A stretch of 64,000 nt of DNA, taken from contig NC_049901.1 in NCBI RefSeq assembly GCF_001411555.2, positions 11,480,681 through 11,544,680 on the forward strand, written 5' to 3'. The position numbers were made by a program, and so were the translations under genes. This DNA comes from Juglans regia (lineage: Eukaryota; Streptophyta; Magnoliopsida; Fagales; Juglandaceae). Every line of letters begins with the position of its first letter. Position 1 is the first letter of the stretch. This document shows, in pieces, positions 34,727-54,122 of the stretch. The notes beneath the pieces were generated by a model. That model saw only the letters and a program-made list of their open reading frames with translations. It was not told where the DNA came from and searched no databases.

Positions 34727-37219
34727 TCATCTATTAGAGAGGGTTATTAGGTCTGTGACTCTGTCCTCCACAAAGGAAGCAGCTGCAGGTTTAATGCTAT
34801 ATTATTTGTAAAATATATATCCTGATCTTGTCGAAGATTCAATTTCTAAAGCTTTCATATCAGAATCTTCTTTCAGTGTGTGTGTCATGTGTTAATACTG
34901 GAGCATATTGTTCCGATCGAGCGTCCACTAGCTACTTTTGTTTCCAGAGCGTTTCCTTTTGTTTACGTTCGATTATAATATTATAAGACAGTGTTTTGAT
35001 CGATTTTTAGTACTGCTTAATTGCTTAACAATAAACAAAAATATGCTGGTTAGATATAAGAAGCAAATAAACAAGTAATTAATTAATAAAATGAAATGGC
35101 CTTATAACTTGCTAGCTACGTGCATTTTCCCAACATACGATGCCGGAAATATTGATATCTATCCGGAGCAGACAGAAACAGAGACATGCAATATTGTCGA
35201 TACATAGCTAGGTATGCGTAAAAATAAGCTAGCTAGCAAAACGTGTGGGACACCACCTTGTGTACCTAAGAGATAGTACATGAAAATTAGTCATGCAATG
35301 TGTCTTTGACTTTATAAGCTTAATTCTATTATCTATCTCCAATATCGATTGTCTCTATTTTGGATTTTTCCCACTGCCCAACTCCTAAAGAAAACTTATA
35401 CCCATGTTTGACAAAGTATGAATGCTTTGGAAATCTTTATTTTCCTTCTCCATAGAGTACTTTATGGATTTCTTCTACATACCATGTCTTCTTCCCTTTC
35501 TTCCACGATCATGACCCAGTATCCATCCACACTAACAAACAACATGATCCCTTAATAACGTGTTACTACCACTTTTGGTGTATGTGCCCCCAACTCTCTC
35601 TCTCTCTCTCTCTCTCTCCCTCCCCTTAGCTCCTAGTTTTGGAGTTTTTCTCATCTTATATTATGTTAGTTTAATGCTCTATTTTGGTACTTGGTTTTAT
35701 CATGTTCCGTTTCTTATAGGGAATGACTAGCTTCTTTGAAAAAAACCCCAAAATCGCTTTAATTTTATCTGATGTGTTTCTTATCAATTTGGAGCTTGGA
35801 AACCAAGCTAGCTAGCTAGCTACTATTGTACGTTTATATATTTTTATTTTCTTAAACCATATCTCCTCTTTAATAGACGTTGGAATATTTGCATGAGACA
35901 AAATCCAAAGGTTTGCCTTAGTTCTATCGAGAGTTTTCTAGCTTTGTGGTAATCCAGTCTTTTTAGTCCTTTCCCTAAAACTTATTGCAGACGTTGAGAA
36001 AAGAAGATCACAAAGTTTGAGGAAAATTAGTAATCAAACATTGTCAACTTGATAGATTCTTTGACACAATTGAATCGACGTGACGAGATCAGATCAGGAA
36101 AAAAGGGTTGACTTGGAGAATTAAGGCTAATGTGCATGAAAATGTGCAGGTTACGGTTTAAGGACAAAAATATTCAACATTACGAATTTATAAAAGCGTG
36201 CATGAACCGCAACGACTTTCCGAGTCAGCCTGCCGTTTAACATGGAAAAAGCAAAATAAATATGATGATCTGGTCCTAATCTTCAACTACTCCTACTAAA
36301 ATATGATCAGATTAAAAACCATAATTTCCCTACGCTCTTCTTATCCTATAAACATAAATTTCACCATCACCGTTCAATAACAAACTACTTTTAATTTGAA
36401 TGAATACTTCCGATGGTGAATTGAAAAAAAAAAAATCCAACAATTAATGACTTGAGAGTCTCAAGTGGAAGACTGGTAGATATATAATGACGTGGACTCT
36501 ACCTAATAATTTATTGTTGTCTATATAAATATATATTTCGGGGCAACAATAAATTATATTGTAAAGTCGTTTTTAAGTGACTCTATCTTTAGACTTTCTT
36601 TCACTTGAGACCCTTAAGTACTACTTTTATCAAAATCTTGAAGGGATCGGCTTGCAATCTGGATGATTTAGGGGATAATGAATTGATCTCGATCGGGAGT
36701 ACTAGAATGAGATAGTCTGATAGATTTGGCATATAGAGGGTTTGTAAAAAGGAAAATGATGGATTAACTTAATTACGAGTCGATCTCTTACAAGTCTAGT
36801 AGTTTTGTAAAACTGAGAGACATGATTTTTAGTGAAATAACATGTTTGTATTACTTGATTTGAACTCATCATGTATTGTAAGAGATGATGATCATTACTA
36901 TTGTAAAATATTAATATATTTTCCTTTTTATGGCAATTAATTAGAATTTTAGGAGCCTTAATGGATAATACATACCATCATGTACTACATATCGCACAAT
37001 TATGATTAAATATTTGAAACCGAAGATGAATTAACAACTCATGTGATTAATTTCTTTAATAACAAGGTTTAAAATCATTCACTAGTTTAATTATATGCTA
37101 TTTTAATGGCTAGCCAAAGAGGAAAGAGAAAGGTTGCATCAATGGCCAATGATGTGACGTGGCATCACAAATAAGAGACCAAATTGAAAAAGTGCAATTT
37201 AAATAGTGAGATAAAATCA
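34727..37219. other. Intergenic DNA, no gene
   Basis: AT-rich, with a (CT)n run at about 35,593-35,620. No supported reading frame or repeat beyond short runs. Confidence 0.5.
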
Positions 37220-44505
<7,286 letters not shown>

Positions 44506-44546
44506 GTGCTACGGATCAGCCACTATTCATGGCTGAATCGTAGCAC
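44506..44546. repeat. Fold-back sequence, 17-bp arms
   Basis: GTGCTACGGATCAGCCA, a 7-base loop (CTATTCA), then TGGCTGAATCGTAGCAC. The arms pair at 15 of 17 positions. Possibly a terminus or remnant of a fold-back or MITE element. Confidence 0.7.
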
Positions 44547-44599
44547 ACATGACGTGTCTATATATATATATTTTTATTGCAAAACACCAGTCTCTTTCC

Positions 44600-44601
<2 letters not shown>

Positions 44602-44639
<38 letters not shown>
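44602..44639 (+). repeat. (CT)n microsatellite
   Basis: Uninterrupted CT run. It gives rise to Ser/Leu-rich spurious open frames on both strands through 45,280. Confidence 0.9.
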
Positions 44640-44643
<4 letters not shown>

Positions 44644-46570
44644 CACCAGATTCTCTTTTAGCCAAGCCTGGCGCCACCATGTGCCACCCAGCCTCACTGC
44701 CACCACTGGTGACTCCCTTCACGCTGGCAACCAAGCCAGCCACCACCGATCTTCCCCATGCACAGCTCTCTCTCCCCTGCAGTAACCCAACCGACCCATT
44801 TCTCTCCACTTGCGCCGCCTTACGTGGCCACCCAAGCCACCGCACCTCCACCACCTCACATCGGCAACCACATCTCGCAAACCCAGCCACCACGAACCTT
44901 CCTCTCCCTCTCCATCGCACACACGCAAACTACCCATAAAATGGGTTTCACACTAGCTCGGGGCCACCGACGGCCCTATCATCGCCGTGAGTTGGTTCTA
45001 GCCCGACCAAGCACCTCCCTTGACCATCACGACTCCTCCCCAAGCTCCTCCGAGCTAGCCAAGCCCTCCACCTCTCTCTCGGTCTCCTTGTCTTGCCCTC
45101 CACCTCTTTCTCGCTCTCCACCTCTCATCTATCAGCTCTCTCTCTCTCTCTCTCTCATCAGCTCTCTCACTCCCTCTCTCACTCCTTCATCAGCTCTCTC
45201 TCATAGCCCGCCCGATAGTGTTTCGAATTCGAGTGATGGGAGTGGGGGTGGGCGACGGAGGAGGAGAGAGAGGAAGTGAACATTTTCAAAAAAAAAATGT
45301 GTGAAATGAGAGGGAAGTAGGTTTTGTTGTGAGGATCTTTTTGTCATTTTACTATGATCTGTTTTGGATGATCCCAAATAGTGGTTGATGCCAATATTAT
45401 TTGCCCCGAACAGCTCTTTGAGAATAACTTCACATAGGATAATCCTTTTTTTCCCATATAATAGAGTCCAATAAAAACGTGCTATGTACCCCATTCAGGA
45501 AACATGTATGCATTTCAGAGGAAAAATTCTTCTCCCCCCTCTCTCTCACTAATGCACACACATCTTGAACAAGCTTGATCGTTTGATTGTTAACAGGTTC
45601 TTATTGAGATGGATCGCAAAGATGAGTTGTGTGGGAGGATGGATGAGACTTATCGAGGCTTATGTATAGTTTATTGCCAGTTCACGACAACTTCTCATGA
45701 ATTGTATGTGTAGATGTGGATGCTTGAATAATCACGAAGAAGGGAAGAGCATTCCAGATTGGGATAAGTTGACTATTCATTGCAATTTGGATATAGCAGA
45801 AACTAGCAAGAAGTAAATCGAGCTTGTTCTTTTGTACATAATCCAGTCGGGTCTCCACCCCCTCCATGATTCGCTAATATGAATCAGTTCCGACAGGGTG
45901 TCCGATCCCCTCGACACAGCGCAAAAATTAATAAATATTTTTCTCTCTCTCTTCTCTTTTTTTTTTCCCTTCTATTTATCTGCCTGAAATTGATGGATTT
46001 CTAAGTTTGGCGGTTGATTCTTGAATAAAGATTCAAATCAAGAAGTAAGAGAGGGTTGGGTCATGGGTGCTTTCACGAAGGGTTTCTGTCGAAGGGATTT
46101 TGTGTTTCCATCGAAGGGAGGGAAGGGTGGCTGTGAGTAGGTGAGCATGTGTAAATTTCTTATCTATAGGATGGACCTGCCCAAAAGGAACTGCCGCTCT
46201 TTTTCGCTCTTTCCAAACAAGCTAAGAAATAAAAATATTTTTCTGAAAAAATATTTTCTAAAGTCATACTGCTACAGAATCCTGCATTCACAAATCACTA
46301 TGGACCAAATCTCAAATTCTTGCTATTATTGATAATAAATTGGAGAAGATCAATGGGAGATAAATGGAGGCTCATAAATTAACAATTTTTCATATTTATT
46401 TCTTTGTTTCTTTATTATAAAATAATGTTAACTCTTTATTTTAAATTTATCATTCTCAACATAAGCGGTATTAATTAGCATGTTTGAAGATAATAAAATT
46501 TATAATGAAAAAAAATATTCTCAATTTTCATAGATTTTCATAATTTTAGTGATTAGATTAAATAAAATTG
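44640..46570. other. Low-complexity intergenic DNA, no gene
   Basis: Ser/Pro/Thr/His-rich open frames at 44,577-45,279 look like products of CT/CA-rich DNA. A minus-strand stretch at 45,682-45,867 reads LDYVQKNKLDLLLASFCYI, but no domain or splice partner was found. Confidence 0.35.
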
Positions 46571-47183
46571 ACAAAGGTTTCCACTGCTATAAAGTGTCTC
46601 CGACTGCTAGCTTACAGTGCAAGTGGGCCTTACCTGCTGCCGCACTAGAAGGAGATTCCTGCCACCATGCGCTGTGCCACTGGGGCCAGGGGCTTCGGAT
46701 CTTTCAGATCCACATGCTCGTTTTGTTGTCAGTGTGGCGCGTGTCATGCCACCACCGTCGATGGTGGTCCTTTACCGGTGTATCAGATCATCTTTAGGTT
46801 GCTATTCCCATATGTTCTTACTTTTCCTAACCAGCGATCAAGACGATGTGATCGTGATAGTCACTTACAGTTGGATTGGATCAACAAAATGCAGCACACC
46901 CCTCTCGATTGGTGCTTTTAGTCGTAGGTTTATAGTTTGTTTATCAGGCTATATTAAAACTGCTTTAAAGCGGCGTCCCCCTGTGAGATTGGGTTGGAGT
47001 CAAGTTTTTGGCTTAATAACCCGCCTTTTCATTTTTATTTTTATTTTTGGTGCTGCTTTTGTTGTGTTTGGGATGATTGTTGGAGAATCCCACCTTATTG
47101 AATCTTGTATCCTTGTAATCGTTTAGTTTATCTATATAATGCTTAACTTGCTGAGAAAAAAAAAAAAACTAACAAAGGTTTCC
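46571..47183 (+). mobile_element. Retroposon with poly-A tail and 12-bp target duplication
   Basis: Body 46,583-47,171 ends in an A run of about 16 bases at 47,155-47,168. The direct repeat ACAAAGGTTTCC lies at 46,571-46,582 and 47,172-47,183. A poly-A tail plus variable-length target duplication is the signature of target-primed reverse transcription. The 169-codon open frame inside (46,617-47,126) shows no domain. Either a 5'-truncated LINE end or a SINE-like copy; no clear pol III boxes were seen. Confidence 0.75.
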
Positions 47184-47941
47184 TTCCACTTAGCATTTTG
47201 ATTTGGGGGTAAATGAAAACTCCGAAACAGTTATTGCAATAAACAGTTATTGAATAGTGGCGGATTAGAAAAATTATTATTGCAATAAACATAGGAAGTG
47301 ACATTTATACGCAATGAGCAAAAGCACAACCTGTTCACATATGCGACCTTGTTGCCTCCCCTTGGTGCCCTGTTGACAAAGGTTTCTGTCCTAAGAAAAC
47401 TTGGAAGAACTCATGGCTGATTATACTTCTGCTTTCTTTTTTAATGATCCTCATTCAAATTCACAAAACAACATAGTAGAGAGCCTTAAATTTTGTTCCC
47501 AAGATTATCTATTTGCTGGCCTCTCTGTTTTTAATCCATCTCTTGGGCAAGGAATTGCATATCAGGTTAGTGAACCTGGAAACAAGGAAATATACATGAT
47601 CTGTTCCAGGATATTCTTATTGTACAATATTCAACAGGTTCTAGCTACCCAAGATTCAGACTAAAATATTAACCTCTGTTCCAGCTATTATGCTGAGAAC
47701 TATGGCCAATCACAAAACTGGTGGAAAATGTTAATTTGCAGCCTGAGATTTCAGTACTAGCTTTTCCAGCACAAAAGCTGCATCTGGCCATTCCTGCTCC
47801 ACCTATATAGTTCCTCCAAATTATCCAGCAGCAATAAGATGTGCAGATTGACTAGGTTTGAGAGATTTGCACCTGATGGATATAGGAACAAAAGCATTAC
47901 ACCATCATAATTCTGCTGCAATCATAGATCTTATGCCGTTG
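47184..47941. other. Intergenic, possible gene remnant
   Basis: 47,401-47,560 on the plus strand is open (FCSQDYLFAGLSVFNPSLGQ) and is followed by CAG|GTTAGTG, which could be a splice donor. No homology recognised and no partner exon found. Confidence 0.3.
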
Positions 47942-48955
47942 TCAATTGCATTCCAAGAGGCATCCCTTCTGTCTCTTAGCTTTGTTTTTCTTGGTGTGGA
48001 AGAAGCACCAGCAACCAGGTATGAAACTGGCATCATCTTGCCTGCATGAAATTGGAAGACGTGTAAAAGATTAGATATGGAAAGCATACTTCGAATTCAT
48101 TTCCATGGGAGCATAAATTGACCCATGTACCATCAGTACTAAATTAAACAAATACCTGCTTGTGCTGCTGTTGCTGCTACTCGTGCTTCCACTCATGATA
48201 TTCCCTCGACTTCTTTTACTATCTCCTACAAGAAAAAACCTTTTAATCCACCATTCCTTGTCAGTATGATGCTTGGTTTCCACAAAAGATGGAGTTGGAG
48301 AGACTTTTGAGCACTCTCCTGCCTTTGATTTCTTCTTCAAAGCTAGAGACGTTGGAAAGAACATCTTGAGAAGGAAAGTTTCACTGTCCATACTTCTAAT
48401 TCTCGACACCTGACGTGCCTTATTAATGCCTTTCTTTTTCTTCTTTTGCTTCTTCATCTGAGGTTCAGTTTCGGGATGAAAGGCGCTGCTCTTTTCAACG
48501 ACAGTTCCCTCTTGAACTGCCGAGATATGCTTCTCATCAACAATATCTTTTAGAGATAGCTCGTAACAAGACTCGGACATGTCTCGAACCATTTCCATAA
48601 ACTGCCTTCTACCTTCTGCAATTGCTTTTTTTCTTGAAGTGGGGGAAAGATTGCTAGAACGATGGTCATGGGGGAGCAGAGGAGAAGATTCATAATCAGT
48701 ACTTCCTGATGTGTTTCTCTCCCACAAGGCTGGTGAGGAAGCTCCAAACCCTTCTTCAACAAGGCTTGCTTGAGATTGAAACTCTACGTCAGTGCCATCA
48801 AACCGACCGCTAAAACTGTCATGATCTCCATTCTGACATGCACCCCAGAAATCGAATTCTATATCTCCTTCACTGTCATGACTGCTACGTATTTGGTAGG
48901 TTGGACTCACAGGAGAGAGTGGTTTCCCGGCGAACCTTTGCCGGTGATCAAACAT
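47942..48955 (-). CDS. 299-aa protein of unknown function, two exons
   Basis: Exon 1 runs 48,955-48,156 and exon 2 48,041-47,942, joined by a 114-base intron (donor CAG|GTATTTG, acceptor TTCATGCAG|G). The spliced frame is 900 bases, exactly 300 codons with the stop. Splicing replaces the read-through tail with TSRQDDASFIPGCWCFF, then HTKKNKAKRQKGCLLECN. Residues about 105-142 hold SRKKAIAEGRRQFMEMVRDM and CYELSLKDIVDE, a motif I associate with uncharacterised plant proteins. Residues about 166-180 are a Lys-rich stretch (KKQKKKKKGINK) that could be a nuclear signal. The rest is Ser-rich and probably disordered. The Cys-rich C-terminus could be lipidated. The Kozak at 48,955 is AACCATGTTT. Function unknown. 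Confidence 0.7.
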
Positions 48956-51033
48956 GGTTATGGTTAGAGGAGTGGGAAGTGAAAGGAGAAAGTAGTTGGT
49001 AGTTTTGAATTGAATGTGAGAAAAATGGCCATGGGAGGGGCATTATCATAGGGAAAATTAGTCAGGGTCATTTTCTTCAAGTCATTGCCGTCTAAGATGG
49101 GGGGAAGCAGGCACATGCCACATGGTCCAACTTCCACTTTTCCACCACACATCTTCTTCAAAAACTCTGATTATGACTGACTTATTAAATCCAATTTGAG
49201 TTTTTACTTTTTATTTTAGTCCATTTTCTTTGTCTTGTTAGGTTTTACTCTCCTCTCAATCCTTACAGATTTCCATGATTTCCTCCACATGTCTTGACAG
49301 ATTGACTCCGATGCCAAAGCTGATTTTGATGTTACTTGGAATTATTAGCTTTGAATTTTGACTTGAGTTGCATGAGATATCGACATGGCGTGCATTATGT
49401 GGTACCTGCTTTCTGGCCGTTGTTCAACGTGCCATGCGTCTTCGGTACGGCTGAATCGAGGACAGACCCATCTGTTGTGTTTTGGATGCTCTGGCATTTA
49501 AAGAAGCTTTGGTGGGGAACATTTTCCTTAATTTCTTTGGATGATGCTTTTAGTGTTAGTCATGGGTCACGTTGTCTGTTACAAAGTTTTATGGACCGAC
49601 ATTAACACAAGCAGCATGTGTCCTAGTTAGTATGACTATTTGTTGTCTGCTCAAAATTCAATCCAACGAAATAGAGCAAAAATATGGCTAGAGGGATTTA
49701 TGCCAGGTAATAGCAAGTAATTGATACAATTGGTAAGCCCCCCTAGGGATCTTTGGAAAGAGAATAAAATGTTTAAAAAAGAGATTTTGTTTCAAGAAAT
49801 AATTGGGGAAATTTACAAAAATGCCTTAGAGACAACCAAAATATTTAATATGAAATATGAAATAAATAATATAAGGTATTCTTGAAGTGCAATCACGCCA
49901 TACTTTTATTATAGGATGCTATATTAATTAGAATTGATGTTTATATGAGCAATTTTAATTATATGACATTTTGTGATAGAAAGAGAATATCTCGCCATAA
50001 GTACTCTTAGGGCAGGTTTGGGGTACAAGACAAAACATAAAATTTTCATCTCATCTCATATCATCTCATCATTACACATTTTTCAAATCCTCATAAAAAA
50101 TATAATAAACAATTCAACTTTTTCACATCTCAATACACTTTTTTCAAAGTCCAAAACAATAATAATATTAAACCATAATATTTTAAATTTCAAAACAAAA
50201 TACAAAATTCTCATCTCACCCCCAAACCTACCCTTAAAGTATTTAATAATTTTTATACGAAATAAAAAGCTAGTTATTTATAAGGAAGCAGGCACAAAGT
50301 GAGTCATTAACTTGGATTACATCAATCTCTCTCTCCAACGACCTCTAGTCATGATATGTCACTTGGTAATAAGGTTTTGAATACCGTGTCGTACCGGTCA
50401 GTACGGTCGGTATTTACCATATCTGGTAATTGACATGGAGGAGATAGGTGTTTTGTACCAGATCAAATATAGACCATTTTGGTGCGTTTCAGTTAATACC
50501 AGTCGATTTTTGGTGTATCGACCAATTTTTAGTGTACTGACCGAAATTTTATATTTTTGTATTTTTCGTGTATTTTCATAATTTTTACTTTAATTCTCAC
50601 ATATGAAAACTATTTTTTTAAACTTTTTTAATCCTATTTTCTTGAGAATTGAAAATCAAATCCCTACTCTCATTTTCATGATGAAGATAAGTGAATGTTT
50701 TTTTTATAGTTGGATTGAGAACTTAGAAGTATTATTAAGTTTTATAAATATGTGTTTTAACTTTTCAAGATTTGCATTGATGTTATTTTGAAATATAATT
50801 TATACATATATAATTAATTTATCTATATATAGACTATCTCGAAACGGTACCAATACTGAAATATTTCATTCCAGTACCTTAACTGAAACCGTCACCGAAA
50901 CGGTACTCAAAACTTTGCTTGATAATCTTACTACACACACATAATTTTCCAGCCTAACGGACACTAGAGATTGGTGCGAGGCTAAGGTTGTCGACCTAGA
51001 GCAAACATTAGATGGAAAATATAGGGAATCACA
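48956..51033. other. Promoter side of the 299-aa gene and intergenic DNA
   Basis: Apart from the MITE at 50,011-50,233, no feature is supported. Short open frames (for example 49,336-49,605) show no domain. Confidence 0.45.
50011..50233 (+). mobile_element. Tourist-like MITE with TTA target duplication
   Basis: 223 bp with terminal inverted repeats GGGCAGGTTTGGGG and CCCCAAACCTACCC (13 of 14 pair). Flanked by TTA on both sides (50,008-50,010 and 50,234-50,236). The interior is AT-rich with CATCTCATCTCAT text at both ends. Non-coding. Confidence 0.8.
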
Positions 51034-51038
51034 TTTTC

Positions 51039-51429
51039 TGTAACACACCTGATAGGTAGTGTTTGGATAACTAAAAAATATGAGAGAAAATGTAAAGAAA
51101 ATGGTCAGATTCGAGGTTGACCTAGTTTCCAAGAAAAAAGAGATAGAGATTAGAAATAAGAAAATATTGTATTAAGGTTTTGGATGCCTCTTCAGAGCCA
51201 GGTTGCTCAATACATATAGCCCACGTATTGGACTTGGGCTAACAGTAACAACAAGATAATAAGACTAGAATCTGCAACTAGTTTATGCTATGGGCCTAAG
51301 CCTACTACCTATTACAATCTAAAGATCTAGTAACATAGTCTAAGGCCTAACACACAAAGATAAAAGTAGTAAAATGATAGAAGGATAGTCAATGGCTTGG
51401 ATTGGGCCCACGTTACTCGGCTTGTTACA
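51039..51429 (-). repeat. 3' LTR of the retrotransposon
   Basis: 391 bp, TG...CA on both strands; see the whole element. Confidence 0.85.
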
Positions 51430-52662
51430 TTGCCGTTCCTTTCAAGAACCTTGTCCTCAAGGTTGGAAGCACGGATGCAACTCTACTACTCAGTCCTTGT
51501 AACAAACTTTTCCATATTTTATTCCGTAATCCCAAATGAAATCCTCCCTCTTGCTCTATTGCATCAAGAATCAACTTGACCGTCTCATCAACAGCCTTGT
51601 AAGGCACAAGGGTGGCATCAATACCACCAATAGTCTCTAGTTTATCTCTACACAAGGCTACCAACAAGGAGCAATCATTCTCATAACAACCCATTGTGAG
51701 ATACATGCGACCACCACCAGGGTAAAAAACGAGAATGCTATTTTTCCTAATTTTGTCACTCTTCTTTAATCCATTTCAATCCCTATGTAATTAGCTTTCG
51801 AACAACAAGTAACCCACGGATCCAATCAACAAATGGGACTCTATCAGGATAGACCAAATTCATTGCCTCTCCTTTTAGACCAACCTGATAGGACTATTTT
51901 TGCAACGAGGTTTCATCAAGACCATAAAGAAAAATTGGACCAAGGATTCATGTTTTCCACATCTCATAATGCAACCAAAGTTTGGTAACCCCACAACTAT
52001 GTTGAGTAGTGCAATTCTATTTCTTCTTGCATGCTAGTTGACTGGTCCTACAATTGTGAATTGCCTCTGTCCCCTAGTCCCAACAGCTGATCCAGAACAT
52101 TGCCCATTGAAGAAGATATGAGCAGCATGGTCAGACAACCCAGGAATTGGGAGGTTCGTTTCCAACCTCACAAGTTCCAGGAGGTTACAACCCTCCATGT
52201 CTAGTGTGTAAACATGGCTATGCTCTCTTCCTCTATCAAAGGGCTCAAAAATTCATTGAGTTGGGAAAAGATCAAGCAGTTGAGAAACAAAGTTCTTATC
52301 ATCTAAATTTCTCACATCAAACCCACTTTCCCCTCCACTCTCTAAATTCTTTTCCAACCCCTTCTCCACCACTCAAAATTTACGAGGCTCTTTCAGTAGC
52401 TCGATGGTGTCCTGTCCATTACAATTCATTCCCAAATGATTTCTTTCTCTTCCTCTGTCAAAAGGCTTCAAAACAATTTTAAGTGGCAAAAAATCAAGCA
52501 GTTGAGGGGCAAGATTTGTATCTACTGAAACCAGCAACCCCAGACACATCTTCCATTTTCCTTTTAGTTGTTCTTTCAGACCAACACACCAAAAATGGAA
52601 CCATTCTATTTTGTAATTAGGATTATCACAAGCAACCATCTCACCATAGCTAACTTGGTTAC

Positions 52663-52834
52663 TGTGATACCCCATATGATATGGATAAGGGTAGGTAGTG
52701 TATGAGATCTCACATTGCTTGGGAATGAGAAGTTCTTGCTCTTTATAAGGTTTTAATGGGACTCCAATTGTATCATTGACTAGTCATTTTGGAGTATAGG
52801 CCATGTGGTATGGGCCTTCTATTGGGGCGTTACA
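52663..52834. mobile_element. 172-bp solo LTR, TRIM-like, TSD GTTAC
   Basis: Starts TGTGATACCCC, ends GGGGCGTTACA, and is flanked by perfect GTTAC copies (52,658-52,662 and 52,835-52,839). The short length and text such as GATCTCACATTGCTTGGGA recall small non-coding TRIM-type LTRs of woody plants. It is nested inside the 3.5-kb LTR element, so it is younger. Orientation not determined. Confidence 0.85.
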
Positions 52835-53029
52835 GTTACATAAACAGTCAATAGGTTCATTTGGATCCATGGTTAGATCTAAATCCATCCCAGAAAAGTT
52901 TGCAACAGTTGCTACTTCTATCATTTCCACCATTGCTGTTGTCGCCTGGCTTGTTGTTGAGCTCGATCTTGGTCTGCACGAATAGGTTCGTAGTAAGAGT
53001 TTTAGCTTTCTGTTTTTCGGCGACATACG

Positions 53030-53317
53030 AAAGAGAGAAGCCTGAGGGGAGTCGTCAACAAAGTGGGAAACCCATTCAAGCTCTGCCAAATCATCATCAG
53101 TTACGGCAAGTTCACTGGTGAGATGAGACTCAGAGTCAACGGCTCCAGAGAAATGGGTGGAATTGGAACTATCATCGTCGGCTTGTTCCTGGGAGGACGA
53201 GCCAGAAAGAAAATTTTTTATGAGTTGTTCCTCCGGCAACTCTTACTGCGTCGATTTCTTTAGCAACTCTCCATCCAAACTTGATTTCAATGCTCTCTTG
53301 TCCATGCATTGCTCCAT
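53030..53317 (-). pseudogene. GATA transcription factor fragment within the retrotransposon
   Basis: From 53,317 down: MEQCMDKRALKSSLDGELLK, a stop codon, then SSSQEQADDDSSNSTHFSGA and LTSELAVTDDDLAELEWVSH followed by FVDDSP. This is the N-terminal region typical of plant subfamily-I GATA factors (GATA5/6/7/12 type), whose hallmark is DDLAELEWxSxFVxDS. A stretch of the usual protein is missing after KKST, and the zinc finger is absent. It runs in the same direction as the element, so it may have been carried in an element transcript. Not functional. Confidence 0.8.
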
Positions 53318-54122
53318 TTTTGTATACACGGGATCTGTAGCTACTTTCTCGACAAGTCCCTTTGAGTATGATGTCTCCTTGTTGGCTTCAGAACCTTCAA
53401 CTACGCAAACTCTCATATTTTTTGGAGAACTCGAAAGGATAAAACCCAATTGGCAACTGCATCCTTGTCGACACGATCGAGTGTGGAGAGGATGAGAAAA
53501 AATCTTATCCTTAGCCCTAGGAGATGAGAAAAAAGAGTTAATAGATAACATGAAAATGGCGTGGGTTTATGGGTTGATGGTGAGGAGTCGGGAATTTGAA
53601 ACTCGACACCACTGGGATCAAATTTCCATCTAATGGCTAGGCCTTCTTACTATTAATGAGTCGGCCTTCTTACTATTAATGAGTCTTTGTTGCCAGGGAC
53701 AACTGAAAGAAATGAAGAAAATGAACAACAATTTATAAGAGGAAGGGAAGGACACGAGATTCGAAGGGAGAAATCAGAGAATGGAGGAAATGATTTTTGG
53801 TTTTTAACGAGATTTATGAAAACATGAGAAAGAGTAAGCCGAGCGGTGATGACTACTTCCTTTTCTTCCATTATTGCTGTATATTTTTCCTCTTCTTGTT
53901 GACAATAGAGTTGGTTTTCCAGATTTGAGAACTCTTCATTGAAGTTGTTCTGAAAATCTTCAAGATTGTTCTTGACATCTTTGAATGTTTGCAAAATAAC
54001 ATCCAAATGTTGTTGTGATTGTTCGACTTATTCTCTGATGTTGAGCAATGATGAAATAATTTTTTCTATTTCTATGGATTGATGAAGCCGATGCCAAGGA
54101 AAGACTAGCTCTAGATACTGCT

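Noticed and set aside
44577..45279. Overlapping 120- to 173-codon Ser/Pro/His-rich open frames
   Set aside because: They arise from CT- and CA-rich low-complexity sequence and are open in several frames and both strands at once.
46617..47126. 169-codon open frame
   Set aside because: Lies entirely within a poly-A-tailed retroposon and shows no domain; treated as part of the mobile element.
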